Source: RI-92 sp037384645 (lineage in GTDB: Bacteria > Pseudomonadota > Gammaproteobacteria > UBA6429 > Thiohalophilaceae). From it: a stretch of 64,000 nt of DNA. Under the pieces are notes generated by a model. It had not been told where the DNA came from, did not search any database, and worked only from the letters and a program-made list of their open reading frames with translations. Shown one piece after another: positions 24,366-33,565 of this stretch; within the stretch, counting starts at the first letter, position 1; each line of letters starts with the position of its first letter. The translations under genes and the position numbers were made by a program. Where the stretch lies: the NCBI GenBank assembly GCA_037384645.1, contig JARRNT010000007.1, positions 1-64,000 of the forward strand. The letters run 5' to 3'.

Positions 24366-26873
24366 TCAATTCAGGCCGCTTAACCTGGCCTTGAGAATGC
24401 GCGCCTTGTTCATATATAGCTCAACGCTGTAGTTGCCATCATGACTGCCGGGCTTGGGCAGATGCAGGGCAAAATGTCCCTGTCCATCTCGACCGCTGAC
24501 GTTGACCGCCTGCTCATCGTACAGCGTCTTGTCGTCAGCATTCTTGAGACGGGCGATCAGGCGGGTATTGTCAGCATAGAAATTTTTGAAGGCAAACCCG
24601 GCATACAGGGTTTTGCCTGGTGCCAGGTTATCGAGATTGTTCTGTCCCGTGAGGCTGGTCACCGGCCTGGCGCTGAAGATAATCCGGGTTATTTTAGGGT
24701 AGTTCGCGTCGATGGCCCGGTTAATCTTGTTTCGCCACGTGCTGAAAATTTTGCTGTTCGGGAAATCGCGAAGGGCTGTCTGGGTTAACTTGCGTGCCGG
24801 GAGATACTGTTTGTTGTCGTACTGATCCTGGATCTTGCTGAGCAACCACAGCTGGACCTGTTGCAGGCCATTGTTGGCATCCTGATTGTGCGGCGAGATT
24901 TTCAAAACGGCACGGTACAATTGATAGGCATTGTTGTCTGCCGGTGCAATGACCTGGTTCTTGCGCATCAGGCTCGCCGCGTCTTGCAGCATGGATTTAA
25001 TTTGTTGCTGTTGTTTTGCGATGGTGGCCAGCTCCTGCTTGAGTGCAAGCAATTGCTGATCGTGGGCATTGGCCTGCAGACCATTTGCCACGGCATCTAC
25101 GGCATCCACCAGATTATTTTCTGTCTCGGCAGCCCTGGCCTTTTTGTAAAAGTAGGCAGCGATTCGCTGCAGGCCGTTTTGCACGGCCGGGTCATTCGGG
25201 TAAATGCGTGATGCCGCGAGATACTCTTGCAGGGCATTGGCCCCCGCCGGTTTGGCGACGGCGTTGGCAGCCATATACACACGGGCCTGTTCCAGGTGTG
25301 ACTTGAAGCTTTCAATCTGCGCAATGCGCTGTTCGATATGGGCAAAAGCCGGCAGGCGTTGGGCACGCGGAAAGCTGCGGTGGATCATCTGCAGGATCTG
25401 GCGGGCGTTGTCAGGGTCCCTGTGTACCAGTGCCTGTTCCAGTTTGTTACGAAACCAGGTGCGGGCCTGGGCAATATCTTCCCGGGCGCTGGCGTCATCG
25501 GGATGCAGACGCAGTTTGTTCCTGTCACGTTGAACTGCAGCCAGAATATCCTGCGCAGTCTTTTCATGTGTTGCCGCAGACGCCGGTGTCGTACTGGCTG
25601 GCGCTGCCGGCTCGGGTGTGGGCTTGCTGATTGGGATGGCAGCTTTTGCCGGTGTTATTTTTGTTGATGCACCTGCACCCTTCGCCATGTTGGCCCGGGT
25701 GCGCCAGCCGGCAGGCAGGTACGGGGCCAGTCGCGGTTGCAATTGTTGCTGCCAGAGCTGGAGTAACCGATCCTGCTGGTAATAACCAGCCACTGCCAGG
25801 ACCAGCAGCAGGACCAGCAACAGCCAGCGACGCCGTCGTCGTGCCAGCCTTTTGAACTCAGCGGTTTGGGTAATATCCACCGGCATGGAGTTACGGAGCG
25901 CTCGCATTTTCGGGATAGCGGGGCTGGCAGCCGGGCGTACGGCACTATTGGCCAGAATCTCGACCGATGGCTGGTTGATCTGGGTCTTGGCCTGATGGCT
26001 GGTCGCGCTCTGGCGCAGGGCCCTGGCCTTGGCCTCGATGTAATCGAGCTGTGCTTCAGAGATTTCATCCAGCGCCTGGTAGAGTTCATTCGCAGTTTGA
26101 TAACGATGCGTCGGGTCCTTGGACATGCACTTGTTGATAATGGGCTGGAAGATTTCCATCCCGGCAGGCAGCGGCGGGATAGGCTCCGAAATATGTTTGA
26201 TACCAATGGCGACGATCGAAGGGCCATCGTACGGGACATAACCGGCGATTGCCTGAAAAAACACAACACCCAGGCTGTAAATATCGGAACGATGATCAAC
26301 TTCCAGGCCCTTGGTCTGTTCCGGGCTCATGAAATAGGGTGTGCCGACGGCCTTGCCGGTCTGAGTCAGGCCACGGGTGATGTCCTGGCCACGGGCAATA
26401 CCGAAGTCGGTGAGAATGGCGCGGCCATCTTCGTGCAGCATGACATTTTCCGGCTTGATGTCGCGATGGACATACCCCTTCTTGCCGGCGTAATCCAGGG
26501 CAAGGGCAATCTGTTTGATGATACCGATCTTTTGTTTGCGATTGAGCGTGTCGCGGGCCTGTGTCAGGTTTTGTCCGGGAACATATTCCATGCACATGTA
26601 GTGGTAACCCTGGTGCACGCCGGCATCATAGATGGTGATGATATTGGGGTGAGTTAGCTGGCTGATGATGCGCGCTTCACGCAGAAAACGATCGGTAAAG
26701 CTCTCGTCGGTATGATCGGGTGCCAGGATCTTGAGTGCCACGTTGCGCCCAATACTTTCCTGGATGGCCAGGTAAACAATGGCCATGCCCCCCTTGCCGA
26801 GAACCTCCAGAATTTTATAGCCCGGTATGGTGACGACCGGACTGACGGGTGATTGTTGGTTGTTGCCTGTCAT
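24366..26873 (-). CDS. Membrane Ser/Thr protein kinase with periplasmic repeats
   Basis: 835 residues from ATG 26873. The kinase domain is at the N-terminus with the Gly loop GKGGMAIV (26-33), catalytic Lys48, HRDIKPEN (Asp138) and DFG (156-158), so it should be active. A basic linker and one transmembrane segment (about 349-365) follow. The extracytoplasmic part has a Pro/Ala linker and about 300 residues of helical, TPR-like repeats (NGLQRIAAYF, NGLQQVQLWL). It ends in a beta-rich domain (NYSVELYMNKARILKARLSGLN) resembling a ligand-binding module. It probably senses an envelope signal. No phosphatase gene adjoins it. Confidence 0.88.
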   Translation of the reverse strand: MTGNNQQSPVSPVVTIPGYKILEVLGKGGMAIVYLAIQESIGRNVALKILAPDHTDESFTDRFLREARIISQLTHPNIITIYDAGVHQGYHYMCMEYVPGQNLTQARDTLNRKQKIGIIKQIALALDYAGKKGYVHRDIKPENVMLHEDGRAILTDFGIARGQDITRGLTQTGKAVGTPYFMSPEQTKGLEVDHRSDIYSLGVVFFQAIAGYVPYDGPSIVAIGIKHISEPIPPLPAGMEIFQPIINKCMSKDPTHRYQTANELYQALDEISEAQLDYIEAKARALRQSATSHQAKTQINQPSVEILANSAVRPAASPAIPKMRALRNSMPVDITQTAEFKRLARRRRRWLLLVLLLVLAVAGYYQQDRLLQLWQQQLQPRLAPYLPAGWRTRANMAKGAGASTKITPAKAAIPISKPTPEPAAPASTTPASAATHEKTAQDILAAVQRDRNKLRLHPDDASAREDIAQARTWFRNKLEQALVHRDPDNARQILQMIHRSFPRAQRLPAFAHIEQRIAQIESFKSHLEQARVYMAANAVAKPAGANALQEYLAASRIYPNDPAVQNGLQRIAAYFYKKARAAETENNLVDAVDAVANGLQANAHDQQLLALKQELATIAKQQQQIKSMLQDAASLMRKNQVIAPADNNAYQLYRAVLKISPHNQDANNGLQQVQLWLLSKIQDQYDNKQYLPARKLTQTALRDFPNSKIFSTWRNKINRAIDANYPKITRIIFSARPVTSLTGQNNLDNLAPGKTLYAGFAFKNFYADNTRLIARLKNADDKTLYDEQAVNVSGRDGQGHFALHLPKPGSHDGNYSVELYMNKARILKARLSGLN

Positions 26874-27041
26874 GTCCTGCTTGTGCAAATCCAGTATTAA
26901 AAATGAGAGATCTCTGCAGTGGCGCCGGCATGACGATGGCGCATTGATATCCCTGTTTATCGGCTGACTCGCCTGATTATATGAACTATGGCGGCGGTAA
27001 AGCCAGTGATGGAGAGCCGTACCTGTGGTTCCCGTTTTGGC

Positions 27042-27683
27042 TCAGCTGGGTCGTTGGCGAAACCAGCCAGTAATGCTCAGGCGTTCTCGCCGGGATGGCA
27101 GGACCTCGTGCAGGTACTCGCTGCTCAGAAAGCAAACCAGGGTGCCTGCCGTGGGCAGAATGTCGGTATAGTTTTCCGGATCATCGCCGTTCAGGTAAAG
27201 TCGCAGTTGTCCGCCATCGTCGGCCTGCCAGTGATCGTTCAGGTAAAACGTTGCCGTCAGGGTACGCACACCAATTCCACGAAACTGATCCAGATGTTTA
27301 TTATAAAAACTGCCCGGCGGATAAATAGCCAGGTGTGCCTCGTAATCAAATAGTCCGAGATACAAGGTCTTGTTCAGTGTCTTACGCAGGTTTTCCAGCG
27401 CAGCAAAATAGCCGGTCAGCGCACCGTGGCATTGCTCCGGTTCCAGCCAGCGCACCTGGTCATTGCGTACCTGTGGTTTGATTTCGAATCCCTGGCCGCG
27501 CCCGATACCGGCATGGCGAAACTGGCCGGCGCGCCAGGCGGATAATGACTGCTCACGCAACTCTGCGACCAGTTCCTCGGGCAAAAAGTCCGGGTACACA
27601 CACCAGCCATATTGCATGATCCTGGCTGCTATATGGCGACTGGTCAGATCGACTTCGTGAGGCTCGGAGGAAAGGACAGACAT
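27042..27683 (-). CDS. 2-oxoglutarate/Fe(II) oxygenase (prolyl 4-hydroxylase-like)
   Basis: 213 residues with a double-stranded beta-helix oxygenase core. Iron ligands are visible as HLD in YNKHLDQF and the distal His in YLHEVLP, and the 2OG-binding Arg lies in SRRERLSITGWFR. The N-terminal YGWCVYPDFLPEEL is typical of this P4Hc-like group. Possible substrates are a protein or small molecule; nothing here identifies it. It lies downstream of the DedA-PAP2 gene on the same strand (67 bases). Confidence 0.87.
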   Translation of the reverse strand: MSVLSSEPHEVDLTSRHIAARIMQYGWCVYPDFLPEELVAELREQSLSAWRAGQFRHAGIGRGQGFEIKPQVRNDQVRWLEPEQCHGALTGYFAALENLRKTLNKTLYLGLFDYEAHLAIYPPGSFYNKHLDQFRGIGVRTLTATFYLNDHWQADDGGQLRLYLNGDDPENYTDILPTAGTLVCFLSSEYLHEVLPSRRERLSITGWFRQRPS

Positions 27684-27750
27684 GCTTGGACCTCGGGTAG
27701 GCGCGCGAAGTATGCGCGCAAGGCCAAAGCAGGTCCAGCGTTTAGTTAAC

Positions 27751-29775
27751 TCAGCTGGCCAGACCTGGTCGCCCTATGAGTAAAAGCCTGCCATCCCAGT
27801 TGGCATGATTGGAGTGGTTTGAAAGATTACGTTGCCTGAGCTGCCAGAGCGTCTTTGGCAATGTCGTTTGCAGAGTCGACAGTGCCTGCGCATAGTGACC
27901 GTTCAGGCGTAAAAAGCTGATCAGGGGCAGGTGATGCAGGCGTAGCGACGTGACCGTACCGAGCCACACGGGTGTATTGCCGGGCTGCAGCCGCTGATTT
28001 GTTGGCCACAGGCGCAAAATAAATTCCTGCTTGTCCGTATCCGGATAGACCATGACCAGAGATTCAGCTTGTCCGTTGTGGAGCTGTGGCAGTACCGGTA
28101 AATCTTTCAGTGTGGGACCGGGCAGAAACCAGGACAGGGCGGTATGGGGACTGAGCAGTAAGGGTTTACGCCAGCCGTGCGCCCTGAGTTGTTGTTGAAT
28201 CGTTGTCAGTTTACCCGCCCACTGCACGTTCAGGGGTTGTTCGCGTTCGCCACGTAAATCATGACGCCACATGGGTAAGTCTTGCCACGCTTGTTCTGTC
28301 CAGCGTGTGGCATCCAGCGTCGCGATGTGATGGCGAATGGCAAAACGCTGGCGATCGTGATGGTACTGATCGTGAATATGAACGACTGCAGAGACAACAA
28401 AAACGAAACCGGCCAGCAGAGGCAGGCCGTAACCGGTAATCGAAACCCGGCGATGACGCGTATAGGCGATCGCCAACAGGGAGATGCCGCTGGTCGCAAG
28501 CGCAAGGCCGGCAGTGACATCCGCCAGCCAGTGTGCGCCAAGGTACAGGCGGGAAAAAGAAATGGCAATAATAACGACGGTGGCCAGCGCGTAAACGGGC
28601 CAGCGCCAGCGCGGTTGTAATGACGAGGCAACAAACACGGCGAGCAGGCCATAAATCACGGTGCTCATGGTCGCATGCCCGCTGGGAATACTGTAAAAAT
28701 CCACGTTAGCTGCTGCGGCCAGTGGCAGTGATGTCTGTGATATGTATTTCACAATAATGATAGCAAGCACGCCAAATCCAAGTGCACCGAGCCAGTACAG
28801 GGCGTCGCGCCAGGCACGGCGCCATAACAGCCATGCTACGATCGTGAATGCCAGTGGTAAGGTGACGGCGGAGTCACCCAGCTCGGTTATCACGATCATG
28901 ATGGCATCGCCAGGTGGCGTGCGTAGTTGTTGTAGATACTGGTAAATTGCCTGACCGGCGTAGATCAGTGGATCGCGGGTCAGGATATCTTCGAGTACAC
29001 CCAGGAACAGCCAGATCGAGGCAATCAGCAACACTAACCAGATCAACAATGCGCGCGCAGGGGGACGGCTCGGGTCGTAGAGATCGGTAAACAACCAGGA
29101 CAGGCGTGGATGTTTATAACACCAGGTTAAAATTCTGCTGATCCAGGGCCCCAGTTTTGACTGGAGTGTGAGGTAGCTGCGGTGCACCAGCCATATGATC
29201 AACCAGACGGCGATGGCGAATGCACCGAGTACGATAACCAGCCGCGTCGCTACCTGGCCGGCGAGGACCAGCGAGGCACCGACCAGCATACCGGCCAGCA
29301 GGTGGGTCGGAGCCCACACCAGCGCAGACAGGATATTGTTGAGATAGAAACGAACGGGAGGCATGTTTGTCATGCCCGCGACAACCGGAACAATGGGGCG
29401 TACCGGACCGACGAAACGTGCAAGGAGTACACTTTTGCCACCGTGGCGCTGGAAGAAGACGGTTGCGTGTTCCAGCCATTGCGGATGGCGACGAACAATA
29501 CGCAGCTCACGCAATTGATCACGGTAATGATGACCGAGCCAGTAACTCACCCCGTCACCGAGTACAGCACCACCTACAGCCCAGGCGAAGATACTCCAGA
29601 AATCCACCAGCCCGGCACCGATCAGGGCACCGGCGCCCAGCACCAGGGTCGAACCTGGCACGATCAGGCCGACGAAGGCGAGCGATTCGGTGAAGGCGAC
29701 AATGCCCACGAATAATCCGGTAAGCTGCGGGTGTGTGCTTACCCAGTGTATGAAGCTGTTGAGCAGTGCGTCCAT
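27751..29775 (-). CDS. DedA / PAP2 / LssY-C fusion membrane protein
   Basis: 674 residues combining three domains. An N-terminal DedA (SNARE-associated) part spans about residues 1-190 with the family RFVGPVRPIVPVVAGM segment. A PAP2 phosphatase part at about 230-460 contains PSGHATMS and SRLYLGAHWLADV. A soluble C-terminal LssY-type domain extends from about 490 to the end. The first PAP2 motif (K-x6-RP) is degenerate: KYISQTSLP lacks the Arg-Pro pair. DedA proteins are lipid scramblase/flippase candidates and PAP2 members dephosphorylate phosphatidate, undecaprenyl-PP or similar lipids. The fusion suggests a lipid carrier recycling role. Confidence 0.9.
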   Translation of the reverse strand: MDALLNSFIHWVSTHPQLTGLFVGIVAFTESLAFVGLIVPGSTLVLGAGALIGAGLVDFWSIFAWAVGGAVLGDGVSYWLGHHYRDQLRELRIVRRHPQWLEHATVFFQRHGGKSVLLARFVGPVRPIVPVVAGMTNMPPVRFYLNNILSALVWAPTHLLAGMLVGASLVLAGQVATRLVIVLGAFAIAVWLIIWLVHRSYLTLQSKLGPWISRILTWCYKHPRLSWLFTDLYDPSRPPARALLIWLVLLIASIWLFLGVLEDILTRDPLIYAGQAIYQYLQQLRTPPGDAIMIVITELGDSAVTLPLAFTIVAWLLWRRAWRDALYWLGALGFGVLAIIIVKYISQTSLPLAAAANVDFYSIPSGHATMSTVIYGLLAVFVASSLQPRWRWPVYALATVVIIAISFSRLYLGAHWLADVTAGLALATSGISLLAIAYTRHRRVSITGYGLPLLAGFVFVVSAVVHIHDQYHHDRQRFAIRHHIATLDATRWTEQAWQDLPMWRHDLRGEREQPLNVQWAGKLTTIQQQLRAHGWRKPLLLSPHTALSWFLPGPTLKDLPVLPQLHNGQAESLVMVYPDTDKQEFILRLWPTNQRLQPGNTPVWLGTVTSLRLHHLPLISFLRLNGHYAQALSTLQTTLPKTLWQLRQRNLSNHSNHANWDGRLLLIGRPGLAS

Positions 29776-29869
29776 GTGATGTATCTGGCCAGTAAATGTT
29801 CTAAAGAATATCGCATTTGCTGGTCGGCAGAGGATTATTTTTGTCGACCGGCTTTAATATACTATTGCC

Positions 29870-30136
29870 ATGAGTGAGAACGATAATATCTGGCAGGTCT
29901 ATATCGTGCGCTGTGCCGATATGACCCTGTATACCGGCATCGCGCTGGATGTCGAGAGACGTATCGAAGAACACAACCACGGCCGTCAGGCCGCGCGCTA
30001 TACCCGTGCACGGCGGCCGGTGACGCTGGTTTATAGTGAAACCTGCGGCTCGCGGGGTGATGCCCTGCGGCGTGAAATCGCGATCAAGAAATTATCCCGC
30101 GTTGAAAAAGAATTGCTTTGCCAGCAGGCACCGTAG
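29870..30136 (+). CDS. GIY-YIG nuclease-superfamily protein (YhbQ/UPF0213)
   Basis: 88 residues with the GIY-YIG core seen as YIVRCADMTLYTGIALDVERRIEEHN, followed by Arg in ARYTRARRPV and the Glu in RREIAIKKLSR. These are the residues that make up the active site of UPF0213 proteins. Such small nucleases bind branched or damaged DNA. It is upstream of a 127-residue unknown gene and probably co-transcribed. Confidence 0.9.
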   Translation: MSENDNIWQVYIVRCADMTLYTGIALDVERRIEEHNHGRQAARYTRARRPVTLVYSETCGSRGDALRREIAIKKLSRVEKELLCQQAP

Positions 30137-30149
30137 TAAAAAAGGACCT

Positions 30150-30533
30150 ATGATTGTCTATTCTATAATCGAGTCATCTGCCCATCCGCGCTTGTCAAAC
30201 CTGTATCAGCGTCACGGCTATCAGGAAGTCCAGTTAACCTCAGTGCGCAAGGCAATCCAGGAGTTGAAGCGACAGTCGCCGGATCTGGTCGTTGCGGATT
30301 TTCTTTATGGTTACGGTAATAATTACGCCGGTGTCAATATCAGCAACCTCGATGTGTTTTTGTACAGCCTGCAAAAATATGCACCAGCCTGCCGGGTGAT
30401 TGCTCTGTATGAAAAGAGTGAGCAGGCCTATATCGGCAAGTTGCAGGAATTGTTTCCAATCACTGCCTGTTTTGCCTATCCCGTAACTGAAAAAGACATC
30501 GAAAAATACCTGGCAGCAGACACCGGGCAATAG
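30150..30533 (+). CDS. Receiver-like hypothetical protein, 127 residues
   Basis: The ATG at 30150 has AAAGGA just upstream. The protein looks like an alpha/beta fold resembling a response-regulator receiver: an N-terminal strand, KAIQELKRQSPDLVVADF (with an Asp in the phospho-acceptor position), then ACRVIALYEK and a final ITACFAYPVTEKDIEKYLA that could be the T/S-to-K strand-helix. It has no output domain. It is 13 bases after the GIY-YIG gene. No function is claimed; it could be a degenerate receiver. Confidence 0.6.
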   Translation: MIVYSIIESSAHPRLSNLYQRHGYQEVQLTSVRKAIQELKRQSPDLVVADFLYGYGNNYAGVNISNLDVFLYSLQKYAPACRVIALYEKSEQAYIGKLQELFPITACFAYPVTEKDIEKYLAADTGQ

Positions 30534-30543
30534 TGCGTTGCGA

Positions 30544-31854
30544 TTAGCCGGCTTCTGCAGTGGTGAACATTACCCGGATCTCTGTACCGCCGAGACGAGA
30601 TTCATCCAGCGATAATACTGCATTATTGCGATCAACGATGGTTTTGACAATCGCCAACCCCAGGCCGCTGCCGGTTTCGCCGCTTTCTTCGCGGCGAAAA
30701 AACCGATCAAACACGCGTTCGCGATCATCTCTCGGGATGCCTGGGCCGCTGTCTGTAACGATCAAAATTACCTGATTTTCCCGGCGGTCGATGGCAACCT
30801 CAATCTCCCCGTTATCTGGTGTATAACGAATCGCATTGTCAATCAGATTGTCCAGTAGAATACGCAGGCTTTCCGTTGCGACATGCACCGGTGCGGGCCG
30901 GATATGAATATGCAGGTTCAGGCGAATATGTTTTGTTTCCGCCAGCGGAGAAAGTTCGGCAACACAGGTTTCGGTTATTCCGGCCAGGTCCACGGGCACG
31001 TGCTGTATGCCGGTAGCATCCGGCGGTTCCTGGCGGGCCAGAGTCAGCAACTGTTGTACAACATGGGTTGTTCGGTCCAGGCGTTCATGCAATTTACTAA
31101 ATGCGATGGCACGTTGCGTGTTATCACCGGCCTTCTGCGCTCGTTGCAGCTGCAACCTGAGCGCAGTCAGTGGCGTACGCAATTCATGTGCAGCATCGGC
31201 GACGAAATGGCGTTGTGTCGACCAGGCATTGTTCAGCCGGGATAGCAGATCATTAAGCGCATCGAGCAGTGGTCGGATTTCAGGCGGTGCATCAGTGACA
31301 GCGATCGGTTGCAGCGAATCCATGGAGCGGCGACTCACGGCGTTCGCAACCTGACTGAGCGGTTGTAATGCACGCCGGATAACCAGCCAGATCAGGACCA
31401 GTAAAACCGGTATGAGCAACAGGAAGGGTGCGGTCGCACCCAGAGCCATTTGCCCGGCCAGTTCGTCGCGGGTTTCTATCGGCTGTGCGGCCTGAATAAA
31501 TTTATCGTCAAGCTGCTGGGCATAAATGCGCCAGCGATGGCCATGGTAAACCAGATCGCTGTAGCCGCTTACAGTGGCCTGTGGCAGGTGTTTCCCGGCA
31601 GGTGCAACATAGCGCAGAATATTTTGTTTGTTCCATACCTGGACCACGATATCATCTTCCGATTCGGCATCAGGTGGTGTGACGCTGGCATCGGCGAATT
31701 CGTGGGGCAGGGTAATGACAATCTGGTGTAATTGCCGGTCGAATAATTCATTGGCCTCGTCGCGCATTACGCGATAAGTCATCCAGCCGGTGGCCAGCGT
31801 ACACAATGTGACGCCGGCCAACAGCCAGAGCTGTAAAGTGCGATGAATACTCAT
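30544..31854 (-). CDS. QseC-like sensor histidine kinase
   Basis: 436 residues. Transmembrane segment near residues 9-28, periplasmic domain, second transmembrane segment near 140-165, HAMP-like linker, and H-box ADAAHELRTPLTALRLQL. The ATP domain follows with LLDNLIDNAIRYTP, DSGPGIPRDDRERVFDRFF and GSGLGLAIVKTI. It is a class IIIA sensor kinase like QseC/PmrB. Its likely partner is the OmpR-type regulator at 39.0-39.7 kb, which heads the same-strand cluster; the two are separated by the RND efflux genes. It is the last member of the cluster. Confidence 0.93.
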   Translation of the reverse strand: MSIHRTLQLWLLAGVTLCTLATGWMTYRVMRDEANELFDRQLHQIVITLPHEFADASVTPPDAESEDDIVVQVWNKQNILRYVAPAGKHLPQATVSGYSDLVYHGHRWRIYAQQLDDKFIQAAQPIETRDELAGQMALGATAPFLLLIPVLLVLIWLVIRRALQPLSQVANAVSRRSMDSLQPIAVTDAPPEIRPLLDALNDLLSRLNNAWSTQRHFVADAAHELRTPLTALRLQLQRAQKAGDNTQRAIAFSKLHERLDRTTHVVQQLLTLARQEPPDATGIQHVPVDLAGITETCVAELSPLAETKHIRLNLHIHIRPAPVHVATESLRILLDNLIDNAIRYTPDNGEIEVAIDRRENQVILIVTDSGPGIPRDDRERVFDRFFRREESGETGSGLGLAIVKTIVDRNNAVLSLDESRLGGTEIRVMFTTAEAG

Positions 31855-32035
31855 TCAATTTTGCAATGTTTTTCTGCACCTGGTGCAGGTATTTAGTCCG
31901 GGTGTTTGCCTTGCTTGCAGTTTCCCGGCAGTTTGCCGCTTTTTGCATCGACACCGACTTCCTGTTCAAGGCATATGCTGAAACGGAGGCGATGAGGATC
32001 CCGATAATGCCGGCTGTCGTGATGAACTTCTTCAT
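31748..32035 (-). CDS. Possible small secreted protein (weak)
   Basis: An open frame of 95 residues with a convincing signal-peptide N-terminus (MKKFITTAGIIGILIASVSAYA) and a basic, Cys-containing mature part. It overlaps the start of the kinase gene by over 100 bases in another frame, and its ribosome site is poor. The downstream half has no coding character. The N-terminal part may be a remnant of a periplasmic protein; treat as doubtful. Confidence 0.25.
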   Translation of the reverse strand: MKKFITTAGIIGILIASVSAYALNRKSVSMQKAANCRETASKANTRTKYLHQVQKNIAKLNEYSSHFTALAVGRRHIVYAGHRLDDLSRNARRGQ

Positions 32036-32221
32036 GTCTTGCTTCTGTAGTCTGAATACAAAACGGAAGTTCTCGTTATGTCATTCAGCCTGCCAGCATC
32101 ATCATTAAGCGATTATTAATATGTCGCTTGTAATATTTCCGGTAACGCTTTCGAATCCAATTTGGTCTTAATCAACCATGACGTTGACCAGGTTTCTAGC
32201 CGGGCTGCGCGATACGTCGGC

Positions 32222-32890
32222 TTAAGTAGCCTGGTTGTTGCATATCGTTTCCGTGCAACGACAGCGCGACAGTTTGCTTACCCGGGCCGGTGGAATATTT
32301 TTCCATACAAGGCATTTTGCCTGCTCCATAAAACCGCCAACGTTTTCGTTTATCAGGCCACGCAGGTCATAGGTAAACTGCACGACAATGCCGCTGGTCC
32401 CAAGCACGCGGCGCCATTGCTCAACCACGGCGGACACCTCAGCCGCTGCGAGAGATCGCAGTGGTAAACTGGAGACGATGGCGTCGACACCCGTATTTTC
32501 CGGCACAATGGTTTGTAATTGAGTCGCGTCGCCCTGGATAATTTTAATTTTGGGAAATTGCCGGCGAAGGTGCTGTACAAAGGCGGGCGATCGCTCCACG
32601 ATGAGCAAACGACCTGGTGGGATCCCGGATTCCAATAACGCCGCGGTGACCGATCCTGTTCCGGCGCCCAATTCCACGATCAGGCCTGTTCCTTCGGCAG
32701 GTAGCTGGCGTGCCATGGCAAACGCCAAAGCCCTGGAACTCGGCCACACCGCGCCAACGGCACCCGGCCGTTTGATCAGTTCGACCAGAAAGAGCCAGGA
32801 CGAACGTAAATACGACTTACACCAAACCGATTGCAACAGGCTTTGGCAGAAGATGGCATAGGTATTTAATACATTAGCTATTGATCGCAT
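32222..32890 (-). CDS. Phospholipid N-methyltransferase-like SAM methyltransferase
   Basis: 222 residues with a Rossmann SAM domain: VELGAGTGSVTAALLESG (motif I) near residues 69-86 and VDAIVSSLPLRSL near 135-147. N-terminal KRPGAVGAVWPSSRALAFAMARQL is the signature of the PmtA/phospholipid methyltransferase-like group, which acts at the membrane. ATG 32890 has a GGAGGG ribosome site. It sits inside the efflux/two-component cluster on the same strand, which suggests lipid head-group modification linked to that stress response. Substrate not proven. Confidence 0.8.
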   Translation of the reverse strand: MRSIANVLNTYAIFCQSLLQSVWCKSYLRSSWLFLVELIKRPGAVGAVWPSSRALAFAMARQLPAEGTGLIVELGAGTGSVTAALLESGIPPGRLLIVERSPAFVQHLRRQFPKIKIIQGDATQLQTIVPENTGVDAIVSSLPLRSLAAAEVSAVVEQWRRVLGTSGIVVQFTYDLRGLINENVGGFMEQAKCLVWKNIPPARVSKLSRCRCTETICNNQAT

Positions 32891-33152
32891 CTGCCCTCCA
32901 AATACAGCGAATATGCACAGGAATCAGGGTGACTGGCTTATCTGTGGTTGTGCTGAGTGCATTGTTGTCTCTGACTCTGTCTGGTCTTGAGAAATGTCCG
33001 AAAAATCGTTCACACGAATGATAGCAAAGGTGTTAATAACAAGGTAAACCTCCATCATTATAAATATCCTAGCACGAATGCCTGGACATAACTGTGGTCA
33101 GCCGCATAGTAAATCCACATCGAGTGGGAATGGTCATTTGTGGTTTCAACAG

Positions 33153-33467
33153 CTACGAAGACCGGTGATTTTGCACGCCCGCTTTGCGGACCTCGCGGTA
33201 AATGCTCAAAATTTCGCCTGTCACGGCATCAACGTAGATCTTACGCAGGCCCATTACAGTCTGTATATCGACTGAATAACACAGATTTGACCTGCCGATC
33301 ATTTTTACCAATTCTGCGTGCCTGATTGTGCCTGGCGTAACTTGCAATGCTCTGGCTCGCGCCTGTTCCATAGTAAGTGGTAGCAACTGGTGCACAGTGT
33401 GAGCAAAGCCGGTAATGGATACGACGGCAAGGCAAATGGCTCCAGCTATCATTAAGGGCTTTTTCAT
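33153..33467 (-). CDS. Secreted PepSY-domain protein
   Basis: 104 residues from ATG 33467 (GAGGGGACG ribosome site). Signal peptide of about 22 residues (MIAGAICLAVVSITGFA), then a PepSY fold: LTMEQARARALQVTPGTIRHAELVK, SVDIQTVMGLRKIYVDAVTGEILSI. PepSY proteins are often induced with efflux systems and two-component systems and may inhibit or sense peptidases. It lies between the RND pump and the methyltransferase. An upstream in-frame ATG at 33530 is less likely. Confidence 0.83.
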   Translation of the reverse strand: MKKPLMIAGAICLAVVSITGFAHTVHQLLPLTMEQARARALQVTPGTIRHAELVKMIGRSNLCYSVDIQTVMGLRKIYVDAVTGEILSIYREVRKAGVQNHRSS

Positions 33468-33565
33468 GATCGTCCCCTCTAGTAAAGACGAATGGTGTTT
33501 AGCATCATGTCTTATCGTGTATTTCGCCATGCATTAAGCAATCATTAGATGGATCTGGTTTTGTT

